DNA of 64,000 bases from Argopecten irradians. Lineage: Eukaryota; Mollusca; Bivalvia; Pectinida; Pectinidae. The notes beneath the pieces are model-generated. The model did not search any database. It saw nothing but the letters and a program-made list of their open reading frames with translations, and was not told the DNA's origin. A program made the position numbers and the translations under genes. The stretch is from contig NC_091141.1 in NCBI RefSeq assembly GCF_041381155.1, positions 20,046,828 to 20,110,827 on the forward strand. The letters run 5' to 3'. Shown piece by piece: positions 36,731-48,000 of the stretch. Each line of letters opens with the position of its first letter. Position 1 is the first letter of the stretch.

Positions 36731-37093
36731 TTAAAGATGCTCCACCGCTGGCAAATGGTATTTTTTTATCACTATAAAAACAGGAGCAGACGATTTAGTA
36801 TTTTTCTTCAGTTACAAAAATTACTTACTTTACACCATTACCACCATTGAAAAGTTTGAGCTTCTAATTTTACTTCAAGTTAAAAATATGAAAAATAATT
36901 AACTGCATCCCGAAAAAAACTGACACTATATCCTATATGGAATGAAGTACTGATTGCGCATGCACCAAAGGCGAAATAAATTATTTTATATTATTTTTTG
37001 TGTTAATTAGGCATATATATACACGATTAAACACCAATTATTGTTCCAATGATTAATATCATTTATGCTCTGTCGGCGGTGGAGCATCTTTAA
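36731..37093 (+). mobile_element. TTAA-flanked MITE, 363 bp
   Basis: Ends TTAA|AGATGCTCCACCGC and GGCGGTGGAGCATCT|TTAA: inverted termini of about 20 bp and a TTAA duplication, as in piggyBac-type elements. No transposase is seen, so it is non-autonomous. This is the cleanest copy of the family. Confidence 0.8.
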
Positions 37094-37954
37094 TGAAACA
37101 ATAATCTGTGACAGGTTGGTGCAAAAACATATAACAAAGATTGTCATATGTAGGTGCCTAGGGGTTTTTCTCTACACTCCTACATTGTTAAAATTATATG
37201 TGCCATTGAACAATTTTCTAAGCTACCTATTGAAAACCATAATGTTTGATGAATTACCCATAACACTCTCAAAATAAAATCATTTTTTCATTGTTTTTAT
37301 ACCAAACCCGACTCTCTTACTGGCCGATACTTTTTTCATACTTCTTTGGCGCGTAAATTCAAGGAAATCAAGACGTCACAATCGAGATATCGATGTTGCG
37401 TATTGATTTTGAAAAATAATCCATTGAAAAATCATTGGAATCGGACGTTTAAACACATTTTGTTTAAGCAAGTAATCTGAAAAATTAATTGTAAGCATTG
37501 ATGTTACTTTTTTATAATTTCATTGGGTAATGAAAAACAAATTTGTTTGCAAAATAAATCTCATCTTTCATACCCCCATGAAGTTTTTAAAAAAATGCTT
37601 AAGTAAAATGAATTTTATTATCTGTCAGTACATTTTGTCACACTAAAACCTATGCATTTGTATGATCATTTTCAAAATGTTGATAGGGTTATGTGGTAAC
37701 TCTTCTTGGTTCGTTAGTATGAAAATTACGGCGGATATAATTTAAAATGCATTGCACATAAGGATAACTTTGGTATGTTATAAAAGTTTTAATTAATTTT
37801 CAGATGGTTTAGAAATAATCAATATATTCGTTGATATTTATCAATAACAGAAAAACATAAATTGCTCATTTTCATGTTTTCAACAAAATCTATAAAATCG
37901 CTCATATCAGAGTAGGATTTTTTTCAAATTTAAACCAGATATTCGTTTAATTCA

Positions 37955-38230
37955 TATAACGTCCTATTAACAGCTAGGGTCAAGTAAGAACGATCTGCCA
38001 TGTATGTGGTGTGTTGTGTTCATGAAGTTCGTGAGGCCTGTTTTGGAAGACTGCAATATATTCGTGTTATATCTTCTTGTATAGTGGAACCCTTGCCGCC
38101 GAAGACACCAATCAACGCATCTCATCCGGTTACATTATATTGCCAGCGGGCGAACCGGTCACCCAACTCCCTTAATTCTGAGCGCTAATGAGGAGCAGAA
38201 ACTACCACTCTCAAGAGAGACGACGGACAA
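37955..38230 (+). repeat. Dispersed SINE-like repeat, head and middle
   Basis: 'acgtcctattaacagctagg' through 'ttctgagcgctaatgaggag'. It stops before the 'tggtgtgtctcggcc' part. Confidence 0.75.
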
Positions 38231-38574
38231 AGTTAGTTAGGCACTGTGGGAATACATCTAGTACAGCCGAAGTGGACTACTATGTTCCATGAAATATCAC
38301 GCAATATCTATATGTATAGAAACCATGTGAGCGGGTTGTCAAAAATGACAAATATAGAGTTTTATGAAAAAAATGTTAAAATTAGAGATGGCCGCGTTTC
38401 CTTTTTTGGTTAAAACAAAGTTTCAACTAGGAATCATGCGGAAAACATTGTAAACAAAATAACGTGTAGTTTGCGATGGTGATTCGATTAAGGAGTTATA
38501 CAAGAAAAGTGAAAACATTGATACATTGATTATTTGCCTTATTGAAATTGGACTATTCAGTTTGTCAGGTAAAT

Positions 38575-39015
38575 ATTGTACAAAATGTAAAAAGGGTGTG
38601 TTTTATTTGAGAAATAATATTACGTTTTCAAATGACTTACATTGTTTGAAATGTAGTAACAAAAATGTCAAAAAGGTCAGTGATTGAAATCGATTCCACA
38701 TTAGTAATCTGACATCGGAGAAATGTTTACTGATCACATCTTTTGGTGTACCAATGAAGTGAAATATATGTAAAAAAGATCTTGAGATACCAAACCAGAT
38801 TATTGTAGACATTGTAATGAAGAGACAGGGACAAGTGAACATATGTTTTGGAATTGCCTAAAAGATAAAATGTGTGATAATATTACACAGTTGGTTTTTG
38901 ATACGTTACATACAACAATTAATTTAGACATATATATCGTATTTGGTTTTGCAGATGTAGAAATAAAAGAAAACTTTATTCCAATCAACTTCAATATACT
39001 CTACTCAAAACGATA
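38575..39015 (+). pseudogene. Degenerate mobile-element coding remnant with Cys-pair motifs
   Basis: Two pieces in different frames. First, YCTKCKKGVFYLRN ... LHCLKCSNKN (about 38574-38690) looks like a zinc-ribbon. Second, YCRHCNEETGTSEHMFWNC (about 38801-38857) is open to a stop near 39016 and resembles the CxxC...EHxFWxC end of non-LTR reverse transcriptases. No start codon or intact frame exists. The family assignment is uncertain; a decayed transposon gene is likely. Confidence 0.4.
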
Positions 39016-39874
39016 AACATTTGATGATTTTTACATAGTCTGATTTATATGCTGATTTGTTATTCCAGTACAGTTGTTAAATTTCAATTTGTTTATTAAT
39101 CCGTTAATTATAAATAGGCTATGAAAGATTGAGTGAAAGTGGTATTTTTTGTAATCGATATCTATGTTTATGCGATGAAAGTGACGAGTCATTTATAACA
39201 TGTACACTGTATGTAAGTGGTGTGGTGAATGAGAGCCCTCCTGTGTGGGGAAATTTGTTTATAATGTTGAAGGCTGCCCCCTTGGCCCCAACCTTGGCAT
39301 CCTTCAGATTTATAACATATCTGGGCCCAGTTTCATGAATATTCCTTAATATAAGGAACTCCTTAACTTTAAATTTTCCAAAGGAAAGCATACAGAGTTT
39401 TAAAAATGCTCCATAACTTAAACTTTTTCCCTTAACCTTTGCAATGTTTTTCTATGACGAAATTTAAGTTAAGGGATGTTCATGAAACTGGCCCCTGGGG
39501 AAAACAATATTGGAAAAAAATATTGTAGACTATTTCATCTTTAATTGTAAAGTGTGCACTGTGATTTTTAGAAAAATAATAGTAAAAAGTAGGAGGATTT
39601 AGAAAAGATAGGGAACGGAAAGTGGGTGGAGATGGGGTGTTTGGGAGGTTTGAAAGGGAATCAAAACGTTGTTTTTCAAATGTGTACAAAAGACACCAAT
39701 CTAAAGATAATAAAAGAACACATTTTAACGGGCAAGACAATAATTAGTGATTGCTGGAAATATCATAAATGTCTGCCATCAAAAAGTTTTAACCACCTCA
39801 CAGTAAATCACAGTTTTACTGTTTCGCTTAATGACAGCGCTTTTTGTCAATGCTCTCCTGGAACTCTCAATTGT

Positions 39875-40130
39875 GTCCTGCAGGTAGGGCGTTATACTTA
39901 TTGCATGACCATAAAAGGCGACTAAATTTAGGATCTTATCTTTTATCTTCTTCCTAAGTCTCCCTAAACACCGCCTCACATTTGGCCTTCTGCTGAGCGC
40001 TCGTCCTTCTTAGAAGGGCTCTGGGTTCTGGCCCCTGGCCGAGACACACCAAAGTCTTTAAAAGTGGTAGTTTCTGACCCTGCTTAGCGCTCAGCATTAA
40101 TGGACTGGTTCGCCCGTTGTCAGTATAATT
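39875..40130 (-). repeat. Dispersed SINE-like repeat, tail and middle, minus strand
   Basis: Plus-strand reads 'ctgcaggtagggcgttatac', 'tggccgagacacaccaaagt' and 'cctgcttagcgctcagcatt', the complement of the family. It abuts the left end of the 40.2-kb fold-back element. Confidence 0.8.
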
Positions 40131-40212
40131 GAATAGACCCCGATGTGTCTCGGCCAGGGCACAAAGCGGTTAACTGAAGGTCAAAAAAGAGGTGGAGTCA
40201 AGGAATAAAATA

Positions 40213-41910
40213 TTTTGCATGAAGATACATTAGGGTCAGCTGCATATTGTATGCTATTAAGAATATCCGAAATGTTTTTCTGAGCTCATGGTAATTTAAT
40301 ATGTCAAAGGTCAAAGTCCTAATTAATTAAATATTAGAATAGAAATAACATTTTTGCAGGTTTTGGCTGTAAATATTTGGTTTGTGAAGTTCATTTAAGA
40401 ACAATGATGAAAAATTCAATAAGAAGGTCACAGTGACCTAGTTTAGCATTTATTCTATTTTAGCGTTAAAAACTTTAATATTTTTGCTGAAAACTAAGAC
40501 TTGATTACATCTTAGGGTCACATTGGCTAGGTCACGTGCATAAATTAGTTCATATTCAATGAATGGTGTCATCCGTCCACTAAGAATATGTTGTTTTCCT
40601 ATGTTTAAAGCAGGGTTTTAAATTACTTAAACTTGTTTTATGAACTTAATTTCAAGCAACGCCTTCACGGAGGTAGAATGTTAGAATTATGCCTTCTGCC
40701 CCACTGCATGATTGTAAAAGGAGAATCTTAATTTCGCGGTTATTAAGATGAAAATATTGTAATTTTTCAACCATTTCAAAGCTTTAAAGTAATATTTAGC
40801 ACTTGATTTGTATTTTGTCACTATTTGTTTATAGAGTTATTACATACTAAGGTCACATTTACTGGGTCACGTGTATAAATTATATCACATTCAATGAATG
40901 TTTTTGTCAGTCAACAAAGTATCCTCTCGATTTTCCATGTTTAAAGCAAGTGTTTAAGCTATTTAACTTTGTTGTAAGAGAAAATATTAAACAACATTGT
41001 AAGTATGATCTTAGAATTGTACCTGCTGCGTCATTGCATGATCGAAAAAGACGACTAAATCTGAGATCTCAATAAAGGTTCCATACTTTTACGATCATGC
41101 AATGGAGCAGCAGGTACAATTCTAAAAACCGCTTGCAATGCAGGTGTTGCTTGAGATTATCTCATAAAACAAATTTAAATACTTGCTTTATATATAGAAA
41201 ATCCATCCAGAAGATGTGTAATTGACAGAATGTAACTTTAATACCTAATTAATCCTCGTCACCCAGCTCATGTGACCCTATTCTGCCATTATCCTAACCA
41301 GATCATAACAGAACCTAAATTAAGCTGCTCAATATCTTTAACGTCACTCTAAATACAGTCGCCTTCACAATCATGCAGTTGGGGCAGCAGGCATAATACT
41401 AACACCCTACCTCCGTAAAGGCGTTTGTTTGAAATTAAGCTTATAAAAAAAGTTTACAGTAATTTAAAATCCTGCCTTTAAACATTGGAAAACAAGCATA
41501 TGCTTAGTGGACAGATGTTAACCATTCATTGAATGTGAACTAATTTATGCACGTGACCTAGCCAATGTGACCCTGATGCAGGCATCTTACGATGTCATGC
41601 CAAGATACTTATACAGTACTTAACATCAAAAGCTATCAAATTTCTAAAAATCCTAGTTGATTAAATAGAATAAATGCTTAACTTAGTCACTGTGCCCTAC
41701 TTTTTGATTTTTTCATCATTTTTCTGAACTGAACTTCCCAAACTCAATAATTACAGGCAAAACCTACAATAAATGAAGACTTAAACAATAAAAATGTTAA
41801 TTTTCACACTTTGACATTTGACCTCTGAAAATACCATGAAGGCAGAAAAAATCGCATATTCTGAATAGCATACAATATGCAGCTGACCAAAATGTATCTT
41901 CATGCAAGAT
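40213..41910. mobile_element. Large fold-back element, about 1.7 kb, four related modules
   Basis: The left arm (40213-about 40735) is complementary, with gaps, to the right arm (about 41340-41910): for example 'gtcagctgcatattgtatgc' on the left and 'gcatacaatatgcagctgac' on the right. Inside, 40840-41070 pairs with 41085-41300. Each module ends in the 'attgcatgatcg...cagcaggtacaattct' tail shared with the dispersed SINE-like repeat. No protein is encoded. Confidence 0.8.
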
Positions 41911-43748
41911 ATTTTGCTTATCACATAGTGGCCGTAAAACGGTCCAAAGTGATACTCTTCCTTTAGTTGCATTTACAATCATTATAAAGCCCTTCCAGGG
42001 CTAATTAACATATTTTATCGCTAATTTGTGCTCTTATGTATTCATCGTGGATATCAAATAAGTAAATTGTGTTCTAGTAAATATTCCTCTCTGAACGTAC
42101 TGCAATTCAGTAATAAACATGTAAATAACAAAAGTAAGATAGCATTGATCTGCTGCAAGAGAAATTACTTTCAGTTGACGTATACGAAATAAAGGGGAAT
42201 AACTCTTACGCTTAGCAATAGTATAGATGCGAATCACCATAACGAATTACCGTTATTTCTGAAATACAAAAAGTAGTTATTTATCTTTTTCATGCGCAAG
42301 TCTTAATCATCAGAACACCCTTGAATATGGAAAAAGAAAATTATAATCAATTATTCGTTATTATCATAAAATGACGTTTTATCTTATGCATTTGAACAAT
42401 AAATCTCTATTGCAAATATATAAATACGTTTTGTTACAAATGCACGCACAAACCGATGTAAGGTAGAAAACGTAAAAGCATAAGTGAAAGCTTCATGAAA
42501 GCGGAAACGCTTACCACAAAGTCAAAGTAATTAAACCATATAATAATTAAATCGTTATAACGCTTTGTGAATACACCGTTAACCGACATAGCTTCCCACA
42601 TCAATCTACACACAACAGGTATCCTTAGCAGCTATAGGTGGGAGATAAGCAATAACTACATCATATACTGTGTCATAAAATAAAATTGAATTGCAAATCA
42701 TTATAATAACGTAATTATTTTAGAATATATCTCCATCTACATCAATAAAATAAGACATAAAATGTTAATATGAAATTCTTTCTATAAATAAAATTTCGTC
42801 TAGTTACGACCCCCGCACATTTACTGCAATTGGTGTACCAATGTATACATATGATTACATCAATTTAGTATTCAACCATTTCCACGACTACTTACAGTGC
42901 TGTTATCACGAATTTAAGTATGCGGAAATGTTTATATTAATTTTTTTTATATTTAGTATCCATATTCAGATTTGAATATTGTTATATTACACGCATCATA
43001 ATGCCAAATTCAAGGAGAAGAAAATGATGTCGTAAGATTGGTACAAGGGATCATTTTCTAGGACAGACAGGGCGATGTAATTATACATTATCTTATATTC
43101 TATTCTTCCTAGTTGACTAAGGGCGTACAGAACAGTGATCGAACGCGCCGTTTGCTCGGATTTCCGTGGGCTAATTAGTGTTTTTGGAGCATGAAAACAC
43201 TTGTGTAACTATGATTATGAAGAATGACGATCGTTATGTTATCCGCCTAACGATATAATGAATTTGTACTTTAAAGTCAGGATAGTTCTAGTATAAAGTC
43301 GATAATTGGCGTGTTTGCCGAAAAAGGACGTAGTTGAATTTGCCAAATGCTTGATACCGGGTGAAAATTCAAGTATGAGTTCCTTGACCAGATATTTATA
43401 TATTTCATGATTTCCATGAAAACTGTAGTCAAATCTTTTAATTTTGCCTGACTATAACATTACATATATAACACGTTTAGTGTTGATATCGTACTGAATA
43501 AAATGAGATTCCAAATAATCGAGTGATTGACTTTCTCAAACCTGAACATTTTAATTATGGATTGCCAAGAGAGTCGATGAAGCGGAATTTTCCAAAAATG
43601 TTTTTCAAATATCATATCCAGGCAAAATGACAGCTATTTGTGCCATTTCTTAGCTTTGTAGTCAGAAATATCGGTGGCATGGTGACAATATTTTCCTGGT
43701 CAAATTACCCATGAATGCTTTATTAACCAGTCTACTAGCAGGCAAATT

Positions 43749-44455
43749 TTAAGGATGCTCCACCGCTGACAAAAATGGTATTTTTTCACTTTCAAAGACG
43801 ATTTCGTATTTTATTACCAACATTGAAAAGTTTGAGCTTCTTATTTTACTTCAAGTTAAAAATATTAAATAAAAAAATTGCATCCCGAAAAAATACCATG
43901 GCACTATATCCTATATGGAATGAGGTACTAATTTCACATGCACTAGAGGCAATTTTTTTACTTTTTCACTGCATTCCCATTATGTAACCTTACCAAGCAC
44001 AGTTGGCAGTCATATAGACAATAAACTTCAAGCTCTTATTAAGACGTCATTATTATTGTGTCATCACAATTGTCGTGCCAGCGATCACGGAAGACGGCTG
44101 TTTCAAATGGGTGTTCCATCTATGACGATAACGAATGATTAATTCATTATAGATGCAAAATTCCTTGGGATTTCATCACAGAATTGTAACTAAATGTAAA
44201 TGAACGTTATGAATGCAAACTGAACAGAGGCAAATTCAACATGAAGCGAAGCGCTATCGCGCTTCATGGAATTTGACTATGTCCAGTTTGCATTGATATT
44301 GGCTATGAATGCCAACTGAAAGACGTTCAATGCTTAAATAAATCATTTTATGTTATGTTTTGTGTTAACTAGATGTATACATGCACGATTAAACACTAAT
44401 TATTTTTCAAATGATAAACATCATTTTTGCTCTGTCGGCGGTGGAGCATCTTTAA
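43749..44455 (+). mobile_element. TTAA-flanked MITE with internal insertion, 707 bp
   Basis: Termini TTAA|GGATGCTCCACCGC and GGCGGTGGAGCATCT|TTAA match the 36731 copy. About 340 extra bp lie inside (about 43985-44330). They include a hairpin near 44225-44305 ('aagcgaagcgctatcgcgctt') and look like a second element nested in the first. Confidence 0.75.
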
Positions 44456-45040
44456 AGAAAATTAAATGAGGGAAATACCATGTGTTGCTTAGAAAATAAA
44501 GAAAAATATCTTCTAATGGTCTTCAAATTTACACCATTAAAATGAAGTTGAAACGAGATGTAATCAGTCTGTATTGTTATTGACGCGCACGTCATGACCT
44601 TTCCCCATCACTTCTATGAGCTTTCGAAAGTCGATGACAGTTAATGTACCTAGACAAAACCTGCGGCCAACAATTGTGGATGAATGTAATATAAATCAAA
44701 AATCGTTAAGAAAGGTGTTGATCTTATCGATAATATAGACAGTTAAAGATAATCCTTTATCATCTCAGTAGTATATAGACAATGCCACAAATTGTATCAA
44801 TAGCCCAAAGTAATCTATCTCGCCTTTGTACCCGTGTCCTAATCATAGGAGCTTATCAGTATTCATGGATGCACATGCATTTCCAGCGCCTGCGGAAGGG
44901 ACACCTGGAGATGCTATATACGATGATGGATGAAGATGGAACCAAGGAAGTGCATCAGCTTGCCTCTCATCGGTGATTCAAAAGGCGAACACATGTACTC
45001 CATCGACAATAGGTCTGCTTCTGGAACGAGTGCAAACATC

Positions 45041-48000
45041 ATGGGGACCACAGCCGGTCTGCTGGCGTTTGTTTTTCTGTCGTTGCAAATGATTGTCATC
45101 GCCGACCATTGTAAGTTGACCTTTTATATTGTATTGGTAGGATCTTTTACTATGGGTAGGTCGCGTCTTCTTTCTGCTATTTATTATGGCAATACATATA
45201 TACCAATGATGTCTTATTGCAGCCCAATGTCGACGACTACTCGATTTCATCTGTGTAGTTGACGGGTCAGACAGTGTCAACGAAGAGGACTATCAGACGT
45301 TACGAGAGGTCGTTGAGGAACTTTTGGATGTATTCGAGATATCTCCTGGAGAGGTCCGTATGGGAGTTGTCGTATACAGTACATCTATCCATACTGTTCA
45401 GAGTCTTACGTCTGATAGAAATAAACTTAAAACGGTAATACGCAATCTACCACATCCTCAAGACGGAACCAACACAGCCATGGGCATTAAAGTAATGCAC
45501 GATCTATTTTCGTCCGACCAACTGAGGAAAGATCGTCCTGACATTCCTGCTGTTGGCATGGTTCTCACGGATGGACGCTCCAAGGATATGGGCAAAACAT
45601 TAGGACAAGCAAACCAGGCCAAGAATGATGGCGTAGAGATGTTTGCAGTAGGAATATCAGACCTAATTAATATCACAGAAATTAATGGAATAGCTTCTCG
45701 TCCTCAAAATGTACTGACAGTTAAATCATTTAAACAGCTAAAGGACTCCATCGACAGTCTTGTGAAGATGGTCTGTCCGAGTAAGTAAAACCAAACTTAG
45801 TAATGGTAGTACTTTTTTGATGCTCAATTGATTGTAATCTTTTTGCAATATAGCTAGTTTTAGTATTTCCATTTAACTTATTTATGACATAACATTCTTC
45901 AAGATAGATGGTATTACGTAAATCTTGGGACTTAGTCCTTAAAGTCTCGATTAAATCAACGCTTTAAATTGCTTATAAGATGGTTTTAAAAGCAATTTGT
46001 TACCCTCATTTTGTCTTTTTTTTTGTTTGATAAGCTACTACAACCAGTACAACAACAACCACAACTACTACCACTCCAACAACTACAACCACTCCAACAA
46101 CTACAACCACTCCAACTACAACTCCGACTACACCAACAACAACTACAACTACTACCACTCCAACAACTACAACCACTCCGACTACTACAACCACTCCAAC
46201 AACTACAACCACTCCAACTACAACTACGACTACAACCACCACAACTACAACAACAAAGCCCACCACCACAACAGCGCAACCAACATTTGTAAAATCAGCG
46301 TTCAGAAAAAAGCTGAAAATGGTGAGCTTACGAAGACTGACTATCAAGCACAGGAAAGAACAAACAATCAAAGCAACACAATGGATAAAAGGTAAGTAGT
46401 AGCTATTGACAATTATACCATTAGTTTTGTTAAAAAAATTAATATACAACGAAAATATTTGGCGAAAAAAGACCAGTATGTTTAAAAATCAACCAGACTT
46501 AGTTACAGAGAATTTTACATTGAATAAAGACCATCAGGTTTACTATCTTTCGTGTTTCATAATTTACTTCAGCTCTATTTCAGATTCCTAACACTGATTC
46601 CGATCTATCAAATACCCTCAAAACAACATCAAGAATAACTGCTTTGCTGGTATTTTAGGATTATTGATTTGTAATCTGATTCATAAATTTTTATTATTTT
46701 TGGATTCCTTAATATTGTAAGTGTACTTAAGTTACAGCAACCACTACATCTCATTATGTAAATGTCTATAGAATGACATCATGGACTTTATCGCTTAATT
46801 TGAATGAGAGCAATGGCGTGAGAATGAAAGGCACTAAATGCCACTAATACCAGTACACTTACAGTACTTTTCACTGGACAAGTAATGTAACTCAATTTTA
46901 AATTTAATAAAACAGGTCCTTGTGACGACTGCAGTTTGATGAACGGTGTCGGCTATAACCCACACCCCAAAATCTGTAGTCAATTTACTCAGTGTTATTT
47001 CGGGCCAAATGGGAACATGAGAGCATCACATAGAGAATGTCCTTTTGGATTCTTCTTTGACACCAATGTATTGGGCTGTCGTCTGTCGTATGAGTCTCAC
47101 TGCGATAACGGTTTGTACAGCAGTTGTTGTAATGTTTTGAGTGATAAGTAAATGATGTCCCATGCATGTTATTCGTGTACTACGCATATTTTGAACGAAA
47201 AAGTCAAAAATGCTGTTAAATTAGGGAAAAAATAAGTAAAACATCTTGCCGTGCTACGACGATTTTCAAATAAGTTGAAATTAAATTGTGTCTAGTCATA
47301 TTCGACTGATATAAGAAAAGCGTATTTAAAAGATAATCACATTTGATGGTGTTATAAATGCTAACATAATTTAAATAATATTCGACCATCGTAAATAATA
47401 TGTGCCTAAATACTGAGTATCAGTATGATATCATGCATTTCATTGATATTACACATATTCTTTGTATTGTAGATAAATGTATGCGAAATCCGTATCTGCA
47501 GACATACGCATATAAAGGTATACAAAATTGTAGAGCTTACTGGCGATGCAAGAATGGCCGCTCTGCTGCCAGGTGCTGTGCTAAAGGTTTCCGTTACAGG
47601 ACCTGGAGAGGTAAACATAAATGTGTCAAAGATCCAGGCTGTCAGGATGAATGTCCGCCAACAATAGGAGCAGTATCAAAATGTGAAACACGAATGGTAT
47701 TTGGAAATCCGAAGATCTATGAACAGTTCATTAAAGGGTGGAACATGTGGATACCACGCCCATGCGCACCAGGCAGTCATTACGATGCAGATAAGTGCGC
47801 ATGTACAGGGCATACGACTCACCGGCCTAAAAAACGTAATTCATAAAATTATCTGTTGTAGTTACATACGTTTTAACTTAAGATTGAAATTGTAAGCCAT
47901 AGAAATTATCTGTTGGAAGTGGTATAGACACATAGATATAGAAAAAGTAGTATATTAAACTAATACATAGTTTACAAGTCCTTGGATAGAAGACATTTGA

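Larger units (their letters stand above)
36086..44740. other. Intergenic region between protease and plus-strand Pif-like gene
   Basis: Upstream of two divergently transcribed genes (protease on minus, Pif-like on plus). Contains two TTAA MITEs, two SINE-like copies, the degenerate element ORF and the fold-back element. 41920-43740 shows no gene or repeat that I can identify. Confidence 0.6.

Noticed and set aside
45986..46449. Open frames rich in Cys/Ser, Val, Gln/Leu or Tyr/Asn around 46.0-46.4 kb
   Set aside because: Alternative-frame shadows of the Thr/Pro linker exon. Only the Thr frame matches the phase of the flanking exons.
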